Shown here piece after piece: positions 42,905-54,030 of a stretch of DNA of 64,000 nt. The position numbers and the translations under genes were made by a program. The notes beneath the pieces were generated by a model. That model was not told the origin of the DNA and ran no database searches. It was given only the letters and a program-made list of their open reading frames with translations. Source of the DNA: Urophycis tenuis (lineage: Eukaryota; Chordata; Actinopteri; Gadiformes; Phycidae); contig JAXIVH010000016.1 in NCBI GenBank assembly GCA_036785325.1, forward strand, positions 2,434,047 to 2,498,046, given 5' to 3'. Numbering within the stretch: position 1 is the stretch's first letter; the number at the start of each line of letters is the position of its first letter.

Positions 42905-44506
42905 AATCTGAGGTGGGAAATGGAATCAGGGGGTCATCTAGTGGGGAAAAGTTGCAACCACTTCTCTCTAAGTGTAGCAGAAAGGGTGGTCCTCACTACT
43001 ACCTACAAGACAACTGGACAACTGCAATTAAATGTAATTTTTATTATTTCTGATAATTTCTGGGTAGGCCTATGTGTTCGACCACTGCTGTGTGCTTTGA
43101 GTAATGTGCCAATATGCTGTCTGATAGAAACGCCTGGAGCTGAACCCCCACTAAGCTCCACTGATGAGGAAGAGCCTCTGTCAACCGACCCTTCTAATTG
43201 GCCCTCACCTCTGACTGACAGGATTCGGACTGAGCTGGTTCGCAGAGAACCAAGTAGGTCGCCACCTGACTTTGTTTTCCCTAGGAATGAGAGTGATGGG
43301 AGAAGTTGCCACCACCAGTATTTTAAGAAAACATTAGTTAGTGGTGAAAAGATGGCAAGAAGTTGGCTGATATATTCCATGGATAACAGCCTCTTTTGCT
43401 TCTGCTGCAAATTGTTCTCCAAGAAGTTCATTAATTTAACAAGTTCAGGAATGGCTAATTGGAAACGTGCGAGTGCTTACCTCACATCCCATGAGAGCAG
43501 TTCAGAACACCTCAATTGCATGAAAGCATGGAAGGAACTGGCAGTGAGGTTAAGAAGTGGGGAAACTATTGACAAGCAGGAGATGGCACTTCTGGAGGCT
43601 GAGAGGAGGAGATGGAGAGCAGTGCTGACACGTCTCACTGCTATTGTGCAGTCACTGGCAGTTCGGAATTTGGCGCTAAGGGGACACACAGAACCCTGTT
43701 CACTCCCTCAAATGGGAATTTTCTTAAAGAGGTCAACCTCATGGCAAGGTTTGATCCCATTATGCAAGATCACCTTAGCTGTGTCGAAAGAGGAACAGCA
43801 AGTCACAACAGCTACCTAGGCCATCATGTTCAAAATGAGCTCATTGATTTGTTGAGCAGCAAAATAATTTCTACAATAGTGGATAATATCAAGCAGGCAA
43901 AGTTTTTTTCAATCATTCTGGACTGCACCCCAGATATTAGCCACACAGAACAGCTATCAGTGGTCATAAGAGTGGTGTCACTGATAGAGAAGCCTCATAT
44001 AAAGGAACATTTCATGGGATTTTTGGAGGCAGAGGAGTCCACAGGCCAGCACTTGGCATCCATGATTCTGACAAGACTCAAGGAGTTGGGAATTCCTTTT
44101 GAAGACTGCAGAGGTCAGTCATATGACAACGGAGCAAATATGAAAGGGAAAAATAAGTGAGTTCAAGCAAGGCTCTTAGAAAAGAATCCCCGAGCTCTCT
44201 TTGTGCCATGTGGGGCGCATACATTGAATTTAGTTGTGTGATGCTGCTAAGGGATCTGTGGATGCTATGAGCTATTTTGGTGTCGTGCAAAAGCTCTACA
44301 AATTATTTTCAGCCTCCACCCAAAGATGGGCCATACTGAAGAATCATGTCAGCATCACCTTAAAGATGTGGGCAGAAACAAGGTGGGAGAGCAAGGTAAA
44401 GAGCGTCAAGCCCATGAGGTACCAGGGAGCTGCCGTGAGAGAGGCTTTAATCAAGGTGAGAGACCAAACCAAAGACCCTGCTATAAAGGCTGAAAAAACT
44501 CAATAA
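42905..44506 (+). pseudogene. ZMYM1-like hAT protein, broken both ends
   Basis: An acidic segment (LSSTDEEEPLSTDPSNWP) leads into a TTF-type zinc finger (HHQYFKKTLVSGEKMARSWL ... FCFCCKLFSKK). The region EAERRRWRAVLTRL and, after a one-base shift near 43690, NGNFLKEVNLMARFDPIM follow, then the DUF4371-type core KIISTIVDNIKQAKFFSIIL and QSYDNGANMKG. A TGA at 44158 and a shift near 44240 break the block PCGAHTLNLVV. It ends at ~44506 before the C-terminal domain. Confidence 0.8.
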
Positions 44507-45450
44507 GATAGGGCGATGGCCCACTAGCTTGAATAAGTTCTGTGATTTTTCCGTTTCAGAATGACGGAGCTTAAAAATGAGGACTCACTATATATAGCGC
44601 AGCTAGACTCATCAGGGTTACATTAATAGTAGAGTGTTGAAATGGGAACTTTTTGAGTTTATTTCACAAACAAGTTATGACCGTACCAGTGAGGCAAAGC
44701 ACTCAGTTCATTAATGTGCTGTGACTTCTGTCAGCTCTTTCCTTTTATATGAGTAGTGAAGTGTAGTCAAAGTTCCTTCTACTGGATAAGTTACTCAGGG
44801 ACATCATTTCTAATTCTAATTCATCATTTTACTAGAGGTGATATAAAATACAGGATCAGAGTGGAGTTTCACCAAGAAACTTCACAGACATGTCCTAAGG
44901 GCCTAGAAGACTAATTTAAAATGATTGAAAAGGAACATAATATGGGACCTTTTAAAGAGTTTATATTCATTTCCTTGAATTGGAAATAAAATTATATTTA
45001 AAAAATTAAATGTGTAGTCATTCTCTTAAAGCCTCAAGGATGTTTTGACATTGATTTTTTATAAAGTATCCTGATATTTTATAAGTGTTAACTGTACAGT
45101 ATCCTCTTGCGTTCTTACTGTACAATCTGTAACCTTGTTACAATCTGTGCGCTTGTATTGGAATTTTTATATTCAACTTATTTTTAGAGGTCTAAAAGTC
45201 ATACCTGTGCTCAAATGAAAGTGTATTTGTTCATCATCTGCTCTCACTTTTGAGTGTTGTGATTTTACAGTCACAACACTCAAGTGTGGGAATCTTATAC
45301 TTGTGGCCAAAATATCAATGGGATATACTATGTTCCTATAGTATACTATGGATATTCCTCCAGAAATCCTTCTGTCAAAACGCTCAGAATTGCGTACTTA
45401 ACATATTTAAATCACAAAAAAAATTCTTGGGGGGCCCCATTACGCTGTCG
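44507..45450. other. No gene seen; contains a hairpin
   Basis: AT-rich sequence. At about 45253-45282, GAGTGTTGTGA and TCACAACACTC form 11 bp arms around TTTTACAG. Nothing else is recognised. Confidence 0.5.
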
Positions 45451-45559
45451 CCTTTTTTTCTCTGACCAGTTTGCAGGTCTGAGGAGGACCAACAGGTTTG
45501 CGTGACGACTGATAACGCATCAAACATGATAAAGGCTTTGGAGGTGAATGGCTGGACGC
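45451..45559 (+). pseudogene. Short hAT transposase fragment
   Basis: EEDQQVCVTTDNASNMIKAL then EVNGWT is the second-Asp region of a ZBED1-like hAT transposase, cut by the next hAT at 45560. Confidence 0.65.
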
Positions 45560-47156
45560 TAGGGCTGTGCGATATATCGAATATACTCGATATATCTCCG
45601 AAATAGATTTGTGAAATATAGAAAAAATTAGTATATCATATGTATCGAGTATTTTACTGTAGTACGTTTTTTTCAAGCGGCAGCCGAGATTTGCCCTGGT
45701 TTCGTGTTGAAAACATTCTCCGGTAGCTTTCTCCCTCTCCCTCACGCAGTAACTTGAGTGACTGAGGGGTTAAAAAAAAAAAAAAAAACTCGCATCACAC
45801 ACTCACCAACCAATCCCGCGCGACATGTACTTCCGAAAGGGAGGGCACTGGGACCACTGCTTGAATTCACGGATGCTCTTTCAGGGGAGGATTATTTCAG
45901 TGTTTCACACATCAAGCCAATACTCAACCTGTTTAACACAACCATCTTGGCACCAGAGGAGGGTGACACTGACATGACCAAGTCCTTAAAAAAGAAAATG
46001 TTGGAGTACATGAATAGCAAGTATGAAAAGAGAGTCACACAAGAGCTTCTGGATGAGGCATCCTTCGTAGATCCAAGATACAAGACACAATACATCAGTG
46101 TTAACGACATCCCCATCATCAAAGCCAGAATGGTGTCAGAGATGAAGACGATGAAACACAAGGTAAAAATAATGGTTAGAATGGATTAAATGAGAACAGT
46201 TCCTTCCATTTAAATGCATTATCTTACATTTTAGTAAATGTTTAAGTTTAAATTTAGCTGAATTGTGTTATTCATACAGTGATGATCATTCATATATTAT
46301 GATACTGTATTATAATATAAAATTAATTAAATTTTTTCTTCTTTTTTTTAAAACTATTTTCTAGCATTCTGTTGAGTGCACCAGAGTGGAAGAAGTTTCA
46401 CCCCCAGTGGTGGGTGGGGGTCCCCCGCCCACCAAAAAGGCTAAGAAATTGTTGGCAAGCTTCTTCAAAAGATCCACTGCAAGTGCCACAGTACCAATCG
46501 ATCCCACTGCTGCCATAGAAGCTGAGCGCCTACATGCAGTCCTCCACAATTGACAACGAAGAGGACCCCCTTCTGTGGTGGAGAACTCACAAAGTCACTT
46601 TCCCCGGCTCAGCAACATGGCAAGAAAATACTTGTGCATACAGGCCACCCGCTCTCGCTCCGAGAGACTTTTTAGTGCATCAGGCAACATTGTGAGGTGT
46701 GAGAGGTCCTGTCTGAAGCCAGACATGGTTAACAAGCTAGTGTTCCTGGCGAAGAATCTGTTGAAGTTGTGCTGTGACTACCTCTGTTCTGTAAGTAGCA
46801 AATGCATTTTCTGCATACAGCTATGTTGTCTTTTGCAGAATATAAGATGTTGCACTTCAATGCACTTTCAGTGTTTAACCATCCACGAGCTGCTGCATAT
46901 ATTTGTTATTTATTGTTAAAGCAAAGCTGCAGCAAAATGTTTGATTTGTATTTATAATTTATTTATTCGTATGTTATGGCAGTGAGTTCTTATAAATAAA
47001 ACTGCACTTTCCACATTCTTTTGTATTATGATGTTTGTATTTTTCTGAAAAATGCTTGGTTTTCACCGAACCCACAGTCATATCGTATCGTATCGATATC
47101 GAGATATCTGGCATGAATATTGAGATATGAAATTTTGTCCATAACGTTCAGCCCTA
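45560..47156 (+). mobile_element. hAT element, N-terminal half deleted
   Basis: Ends TAGGGCTGTGCGATATATCG and an inverted ...CAGCCCTA (8 bp shared). The flanks show no 8 bp duplication, so one side may have been rearranged. It holds the C-terminal half of a ZBED1-like transposase. Confidence 0.7.
45830..46790 (+). pseudogene. ZBED1-like hAT transposase, C-terminal half
   Basis: GRALGPLLEFTDALSGEDYF to ELLDEASFVDPRYKTQYI in the first exon (to ~46160, donor AAG|GTAAAA), then an exon from 46364 (PTKKAKKLLASFFK, acceptor TTTTCTAG). A one-base shift before 46575 leads to FPRLSNMARKYLCIQATRSRSERLFSASGN, the dimerisation domain. The BED finger and catalytic Asp regions are absent. Confidence 0.8.
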
Positions 47157-47178
47157 TTTGGCGTGTACATGCAAGACC

Positions 47179-47559
47179 ATCCATCCATCCATTATCGAAA
47201 CCGCTTATCCTCTACGAGGGTCGCGGGGGGGCTGGAGCCAATCCCAGCTGCAACGGGCGAGAGGCGGGGTACACCCTGGACAGGTCGCCAGCCTATCACA
47301 GGGCTAACATATATAGACGAACAACCATTCACACTCACATACACACCTATGGTCAATTTAGAGACACCAATTAACCTAATCCCCAAACTGCATGTTTTTG
47401 GTCTGTGGGAGGAAGCCGGAGTACCCGGAGAGAACCCACGCAAGCACGGGGAGAACATGCAAACTCCACACAGAAAGGTCCCGCGTCCCAGGTGGATTCG
47501 AACCCAGAACCCTCTTGCTGTGAGGCGACAGTGCTAACCACTGCACCACCGTGCCGCCT
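47179..47559 (-). repeat. Full-length tRNA-derived SINE with 11 bp TSD
   Basis: On the minus strand it begins GGCGGCACGGTGGTGCAGTGG, with an A-box-like segment (TGGTGCAGTGGTTAGCAC) and a B box (GGTTCGAATCC). It continues through CTCCGGGTACTCCGGCTTCC and ends AAAATGGATGGATGGAT, i.e. a (GGAT)n tail. Perfect duplication CATGCAAGACC lies at 47168-47178 and 47560-47570. It is the reference copy for the truncated ones at 80-391/3036-3077 and 61598-61716. Confidence 0.95.
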
Positions 47560-47570
47560 CATGCAAGACC

Positions 47571-47938
47571 ACATATAACTTAATTACTATGGTAAAAACA
47601 TTAGGGTCACAAAATGCAACAAATTGTGGGGTCCTGCTGATGGTTTGGCATTTACATGTAAGTTACATGTAAATGTGAAATATTACATGTACATATTTCA
47701 GTGACCATGAAGGGATTCTATGTGAATGTACATCTTGAATATCTTCTGTCTATCATGGTATCATTTAATTTCTTTTTTATTTTTATTACTGACCAAATTT
47801 TAAGCAAGAACAGACATATCCCCTTGAAGGATTTTGTTTACAAACATGGACAAAAAAAGACGACATATGGCCGAATTTGACAACGAATCACAGCCAAGCC
47901 CTTCAACGTAGAGTCGCAAACAGCACAACCTTTGTTAA
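47571..47938 (+). repeat. Dispersed block matching 4340-4745
   Basis: ACCACATATAACTTAATTAC, GGTCCTGCTGATGGTTTGGC, ACCATGAAGGGATTCTATGT and the tandem-unit segment ending CACAACCTTTGTTAA occur in the same order in both places. The TTAA at its end (47935-47938) is the target of the next element. Confidence 0.85.
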
Positions 47939-48778
47939 AGTGATGGTTTGGAGTAAAATTCACGTTGAGGTAATTTCCACCAATAATCCAGCCAAATACC
48001 CCCTCAGATGCATTTTTAGCGACGGTCAATATTTATCAAGTTTAGGGGTATCAGCCGAATGGCTTAGTATTGGAGTGTCCGGTGCAATGTGTATATCTCG
48101 TAAATTACCCCACTAATAATGCATGGATTGTTACCCAACTTCTGTAGTAGTACATATATGGTCTGTACTCACAAAACGAGGCATTTTAAAGTTTGTAAGT
48201 ACACCAGGAGTTTATTTAAAAGAGCACTTTTCTGATAGCTTCAACTAGCATTTGCTGTGTAAGGAAAGTGTAAGGAAAACGTTAGTGAATTCAACACTCC
48301 ATCGAAATGTATTGACAACTGGAATAATTGAATACTTGAAATTAGAGTGTTGAATTCACAACTTTTTCCTTACACTTGTGAGTTTTGAAGAGGACTTTTA
48401 CGAACTTATTCGGAAAGACGGAAGAGACGTCGACGCAGCGGTAGCCTTAGCAACAGCGAGTTGAAGCTATCAGAAAAGTGCTCTTTTAAATAAACTCCTG
48501 GGGCCTCATGTACTAACAATTGCGTGGATTTTCTACTGAAACATGGCGTACGCACAAAGCCAGAAACCGCCGCACGCACAAAAAAATTCAGATGTATCAA
48601 TCTAAGCGTACGCCTGAACCCAAGCACATTTCCTTTGTACATACCAAATCAACGTGGAATTGAGCGCACATGCACGAGTATCAGACTTCTCCCTGTCCAC
48701 GCCCCTATTCAATTATGTTAATCATATTTAAATGAGCCCTGCATCAGGGATTCCCCTCTGTACGATCATAGAAAGAGA

Positions 48779-49678
48779 ATGAGCAAATCTAAAAAGCGAA
48801 ACTTTACCGAGTGCGAACTGGAGACTCCTGACTGACGTGGAGGCTCGGAGGGTGGTTTTATTTGGCAGTTTGTCCTCCGGGATTAACAGCAAGCGGAAGA
48901 GGAGTGAGTGGGACAGCATGTGTGAGGCGGTCAATGCTGTGGGTTCAGAGAGCCGCACACACGCTGAACTTAAAAAGAAGTGGTCAGATATAAAAATGGA
49001 AGTGAAAAGGAGGACTGCTGCCCACCGCCTAAGTGTGGCTGCAACAGGCGGGGGGCCGCCGGGCGATGAGCTCACCCCCTTTGAGCTCAGAGTCGCGGCT
49101 ATTGTGGGCGACACTGCTCTCTCAGGGGTGGTGGGAGCAGATGTGGGTGACTCCGATTACCCCCAAGGTATGTATGTGTTTGTGTAACTCGCACCACACG
49201 TGTCCATACAGCCTGCTCACAGCCCAACAACAAGATTCATGCGTAAATGCTGAATGGTATTATTTGGTTTGAAAAGCATCTTTGGAATTTAAATTTAAAC
49301 ATGCCAACACATCAAAGATCACGTTGAATCATGTTTGATTTCAGAATTTATTATTTAAACAATGCAGGAGATGAATCCCAGTCGCAGCCCTCCAGCGCCG
49401 TCTCTGAGAGTGCCCCCGTCAGCGTCCTTGGCGTCTCGGGCACGACTGACTCCCTCAGCGTCCCTGGCACGAGTGCCCCCCTTAGCGGCCTGGGCGTCTC
49501 GGGCACGACTGAACCCCTCGAAGTCTATGGCGCCAGTGTGCCGGAACCACAGCCTGCTGTGCGCCCGACTGGCTGTGTCCTGTCAAGGGCTGTGTTACAG
49601 TCACAGCAGGATATTATTGAGGCAATAGGCGGGATCAACGACCGCATAGATGCAATAGGCGCCTTACTACAATAAGTG
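48779..49678 (+). pseudogene. Harbinger Myb/SANT-like protein, one frameshift
   Basis: Exon 1 runs 48779-49167. It starts MSKSKKRNFTECELE, a frameshift near 48828 follows, and the frame then continues TDVEARRVVLFGSLSSGINS and KKKWSDIKMEVKRRTAA, a NAIF1-like Myb domain of ~80 residues. The donor is CAAG|GTATGT. Exon 2 (49368-49678) starts after TGCAG and joins in phase (DYPQ-GDESQ). It has two near-repeats of VLGVSGTT-like peptide and ends with a coiled-coil-like segment SQQDIIEAIGGINDRID. It should bind the element ends and help the nuclease. Confidence 0.85.
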
Positions 49679-50624
49679 ACACATCAAAAGAATTGGTGAA
49701 AAACTACATTTGCGTCCTTGCTTCTCTTAAATGGTTCCAATCACATGTTGTCGGGCTAGAGTGGCCTCCCGTGTGGGGTGGACGTTAATGGGTCCAGGTT
49801 CTGGTTCGTCTGGTGGGGGGATATGCTGCTCCGGCAGTTGAATGGCGTGCTGCTGTGCCACATTGTGGAGGACACCGCAAGCCATCACAATGCAGCGCAC
49901 CTTTTCAGGACTGTAGAGCAGCATACCCCCAGTCCTGTCCAGGCAGCGCCACCGTCCCTTCAGGAGACCTATTGCCCTCTCAACGACTGACCGAGTGCGG
50001 GTATGGAGGTCATTGTACCTCCGCTCTCTGTCAGTCTGAGGGTTGGTCAGAGGGGTCATAAGCCACGTCCTCAGTGGGTAGCCACGGTCGCCTGGGTTTA
50101 ATTGAAAGCAGGCAGTATAAGTAAACTGGATTTGTTGTTCCCATTTCTTAGTTTTATACACCACTTACATGGATCACACACTATAGTTATAAATTAATGC
50201 CGAAGGGCGCCGGGGCAAAGGTGAGGCTGATAATGACATTTCACACTTTACGCACGGGTTTATTAACATGAGTACTTTGCACACAGAGACAGGGGCTTGT
50301 ACGAAAGATCCGAAGCTGTTGCTTAACCAGCGAATCAATCACACAAACAAGTAATGATGCTGTGAAGACAGGATAGTATTTGGGGACGTACACTCATTGC
50401 GCATCACGGGGATTAATATTAGGACAATTAAAAGAATACAATTACTCACCAAGAAGCCACCCATCGCGCACAATGCCAGCCTGCAGTCTGTTCCCAACTA
50501 TGCTGTTACTCAGAATATATGAGTCGTGCGTTGAACCAGGCCACCTCGCCACAATGTTGGTTAATAACATTTGCGCATCACATATAATTTGTACATTTAT
50601 TGAATGGAAATGTTTCCTGTTCAC

Positions 50625-51491
50625 TAAGGGTGGCACGGTTTTTGAAAACTGCTCTGAACCGTGCGGATGGCATGTCACGGTTCGGAATGTGTGTTCGTCG
50701 TACGGTCCTACGGTTCAGGCTAGGGCTGGGCGATTAATTGAATTTCGATTTCGATTACGATTTTGGCTTCCCTCGATCATTAAATCAAGATAATCGTAAT
50801 AAAACGATCATTCTGCCACCCGCCGTGTTTTGTGTGGTAAATGGAGCGAACCCTTCTTTCTCCACCTGCGCACTCCGCTGCGCCCAGCCCCCGCCTGAAA
50901 ACTTGCAAGATATGTCACGCGACCGTGTCTGCACCTCAAGCGAATACGACCAATCTATTTAACCACTTAAAAGTCCGCACACAGAGTAATACATGACCAA
51001 GCAATGAAGGAAAAAATGAAAAGCTCCTCCACTCCTGCCACCGCAACACAGTCCTCAATTAAGGAGACCCTATACAATGCCACCCCATATTCAGCCAGCT
51101 CCCGCAGGCATAAAGAAATAACGGATGCAATCGCATACACGATTGCCAAAGACATGTGCCCTATCGGCACCGTTAGCGACCCGGCGTTCAATAAACTGAT
51201 AAACACATTGGACAAGCGGTATGTGTTACCACCACGTCACCATTTCAGTAGAATTGCGCTGCCTGCCCTTTATGACGAATGTCGCGGGAAAGTTTGTGCA
51301 TTATTACATGATAACTATTCTTTAAATACTCTAGCCTAATTGTGGATGATTAAGCTATACATGCTGAAATGTGTTTCTGGAGTGTTAAAGATTAAAAGAA
51401 AAAAATAACAAGAACCGTACCGAACCGAAAACCGTGACCCTAAACCGTGATACGAAGCGAACCGTAGATTTTGTGAACCGTGCCACCCCTA
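50625..51491 (-). mobile_element. hAT internal-deletion element, TSD CTGTTCAC
   Basis: Ends TAAGGGTGGCACGG and, inverted, TAGGGGTGGCACGG (one mismatch). Identical 8 bp duplications CTGTTCAC at 50617-50624 and 51492-51499. It is inserted in the HARBI1-like exon and so is the youngest layer of this nest. At 50724 the sequence AGGGCTGGGCGATTAATTG looks like the end of yet another hAT inside it. Strand follows the host; its own coding trace is on the plus strand. Confidence 0.93.
51004..51342 (+). pseudogene. hAT transposase N-terminal remnant
   Basis: SSIKETLYNATPYSASSRRHKEITDAIAY... then DMCPIGTVSDPAFNKLINTL and YVLPPRHHFSR is the segment between the BED finger and catalytic core in ZBED-like hAT transposases. 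It stops at ~51341 and has no catalytic region. Confidence 0.75.
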
Positions 51492-52704
51492 CTGTTCACA
51501 TATACAAATTCGTCGTGTGATGGCGCTTTTATGGCAATGTGAGTGCAGTCGACAGCTCCGATTATATTAGGAAAACCGCCTCTCGCTGCAAATTGCGCTT
51601 TAATGTTGAGCTGTTCAGCTGCATTGTATGGGAATATTATATACCTGGCTGACAGGCGGATGAGTCTGGCCCACACGGCTGGCATGGCCCGGCTCAGGGT
51701 CGACTGGCATATACCCGATCGGTTGGCCAACTCTCTTTGAAACGCCCCGGTTGCCAGGAACCCCAAGGTACTAAGTACCTGTACGTGGACCGGCAGGGCA
51801 TGGCTCCTTGCGGTGGCGCGCTCCAAGGCCGGCCGCAGCTCTGCACATAACTCAAGCAGGATTGCCCGAGGGAATCGAAAGCGGCTGATGAGCCAATTGT
51901 CGTCCATTTCGAGAGGATCGTTTCTGTCTCGAAAGACACGCTCTCGACTTATTGCGCCATTCGCAATGTCCTCTTATAGCGCTAACGCAGCCATTGTTGT
52001 TGACGGAATTTTTGGGTGTGCTTTTATACCCAGTCATGTTATTGCAGACTTGTCGGTGTTGATTGTTCATCAGTGTTAATTGTTCACGTGTCTCGAATGT
52101 GCACATCACTCAATCAACTACTATTTTACACATTCCTTTATTATGACAGTTTCCCAGCATTTAAATATTTTTATTTCTTATCTCTTATGTCCATCTACTG
52201 CGTAGAGGTTGTTGTAAGAATTTCATTGCTCTGACAAATTAAACATGATGCTTTGATCACCTCTAAGTGTCGCCAAAGGGTCAACTGATGTAGAAATGTG
52301 CGTACGCCAGCTCAAGAGTTGACGTGAGGCACGCAAATTTATACGGCCATTTCAGTCTTGATACATCTGCACTTTGCCGTGAGAATGAACGTACACCATT
52401 TTTTTGTGCGTACGCAACGTTCGTACATGAGGCCCCTGGTGTACAAACTTTAAAATGCCTCGTTTTGGGAGTACAGACCATATATGTACTACTACAGAAG
52501 TTGGGTAACAATCCATGCATTATTAGTGGGGTAATTTACGAGATATACACATTGTACCGGACACTCCAATACTAAGCCATTCGGCTGATTCCCCTAAACT
52601 TGATAAATATTGACCGTCGCTAAAAATGCATCTGAGGGGGTATTTGGCTGGATTATTGGTGGAAATTACCTCAGGGTGAATTTTACTCCGAACCATTACT
52701 TTAA

Positions 52705-53160
52705 GCACCATCTTCTGACTGTACTGACCAATTTTGAAGCAGAACGGACATATCCAGTGGCGAAACTACCAGGGTGGCATGGGGTGGCAGCCGCAAACCC
52801 CTGAAAAGGGGTCTGCCACCCCACCTGCCACCCCAGTCGAAAAATACCAACTGATGATTTATTGGATAATTATTATTAATATCGTTTTAAGATCAAAACA
52901 AATTCAAAACAATCCGAAATCGGTGTCAAACTGCAGAATGTGAAATTTGAAAAAGAAACTCGTTGGTGCATCCCCCCCATCACGAATGGTTGCATCCATA
53001 TCGCAGAATCTCTTTGCCTTGACATGGAGTCAGCGCGGACACAAGCTGTCAGATGGAGCCTGTTCACAGGTGGGTAACATCAAAGTGTAATGTGATTTTG
53101 AAACGTTTATAATTCCTCATAGATGGAAGGCACTGTACAAAATAAACATATTATTATTAT
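52705..53160. repeat. Rest of tandem unit, then CAGTGGCG repeat
   Basis: GCACCATCTTCTGACTGTAC continues the unit split by the TTAA element. At 52754 CAGTGGCGAAACTACCAGGG begins another hAT-like terminus with an inverted GGGTGGCAG/CTGCCACCC pair. No gene seen. Confidence 0.5.
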
Positions 53161-54030
53161 TAGAGATATGGTACTATTAACTGGTAGTTTCTGGGTGAAT
53201 ATGTTGTGTTATCGATTTCAGAATTAACTACCGAGTGATGAGGCTAGCTAGCTATTATGTGGCTAACCCCTAGCTACGTTTTACCTCATGTCACGGTTAG
53301 CCACAAGATAGCTTTTCAAGCCAGTTCGGTAACTAGCTAGCTTGCGCTAGCTAACTGAATAACGTTGATAACTAGATCGGCAATTCCCAGGAATTACAAC
53401 AGTGCATGAAAAGCAACAGTTGAAGCAAAAGTTTAAAAAGGTTTTAAAAGTGCAATTGTACTGCACTTAAAAAAAGAGAAAAAAAAAAGACTGTAGTATA
53501 AAGAGGAGAGTTGTTTAGACAGTCAGGCATTCGCCATAATGCAGACTGTACGAATGTACAATAAATAAATAAAAAAAGAAAAGGCAGCATTGAAGACAGT
53601 GAATGTCAAGGAAGAAATATTGAATTAAACTACTATAATAGTGAAAAACTAATGATGTTGAGTTTTAGATTTAATTTAATAGTGGATTATTGTTGTGAGG
53701 ACTTTTAATTTGAAACAGTTGTGTGCAGAGGAAACAGTTGGCTGGAGTCATAGTTGATGACAACTGACAGCTGGAATGGCTGAACAGAAAGAAAGAAAGA
53801 AAAGAAAGGAAAGGGGTGCATTAAAGATAGTGAATGACTGTCAAGGAAGAAATATTGAATAAAACTCATTCATAATTCATAATAGTGAAAAACTAATGAT
53901 GTTGAGTTTTGGATGAATATTAAGAGTAGAAAATAGCCAATAATAGCCATTTGCCGTAATGGGGTGAAAGTTTAAGAGTTGAATAGTTTAAATAATTAAA
54001 TTATTTAATAGTGATTATTGGGAAGAGGAA
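53161..54030. repeat. Gene-free; imperfect ~240 bp duplication
   Basis: GTCAAGGAAGAAATATTGAAT ... GTGAAAAACTAATGATGTTG occurs at 53607-53665 and 53841-53905. The surrounding ACAGTTG-rich sequence is similar too. A short CTAGCTAG-rich stretch lies at 53240-53350. Confidence 0.6.

Larger units (their letters stand above)
49727..51994 (-). pseudogene. HARBI1-like Harbinger nuclease, split by a hAT
   Basis: On the minus strand, ATG at 51994 (MAALAL) is followed by an in-frame TAA six codons on. The frame then reads RERVFRDRNDPLEMDDNWL, an HTH-like segment LANRSGICQSTLSRA and GAVDCTHIAIKAPS (first Asp). A hAT element (50625-51491) sits after VYVN. The frame resumes exactly with RKHFHSINVQIIC, WPGSTHDSYIL (second Asp) and a donor at 50449. 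Exon 2 (50091-49727) gives GDRGYPLRTWL and RSVVERAIGLLKGRW (Glu) to the stop. Length and motifs are complete apart from the TAA and the insertion. Confidence 0.92.
48501..52435. mobile_element. Near-complete Harbinger transposon, TSD CTG
   Basis: Ends GGGCCTCATGTAC and GTACATGAGGCCC, flanked by CTG at 48498-48500 and 52436-52438. Removing it gives ACTCCTGGTGTAC, the sequence of the empty site in the copy at 25888. The target resembles the ACACCWGGTCT-type palindrome with CWG duplication known for the zebrafish Harbinger3_DR. It holds a Myb-like gene (+) and a HARBI1-like gene (-) converging near 49.7 kb. Confidence 0.93.
47939..52700. mobile_element. TTAA-flanked element with ~265 bp inverted ends
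   Basis: The left end AGTGATGGTTTGGAGTAAAA and, inverted, the right end AGTAATGGTTCGGAGTAAAA are the start of near-identical inverted repeats of ~265 bp (47939-48208 and 52436-52700). TTAA flanks it at 47935-47938 and 52701-52704, and the uninterrupted target is seen in the tandem unit at 4753 (TTTGTTAAGCACC). Without its insertion the element is ~830 bp. No gene of its own is visible. A TTAA target fits piggyBac or Kolobok type. Confidence 0.9.

Noticed and set aside
45560..47164. 8 bp TSD for the hAT at 45560
   Set aside because: CTGGACGC and TTTGGCGT match at only four positions, so no duplication is claimed.
50380..50793. Plus-strand ORF of 137 codons
   Set aside because: Antisense to the HARBI1-like exon and crossing the hAT boundary at 50625.
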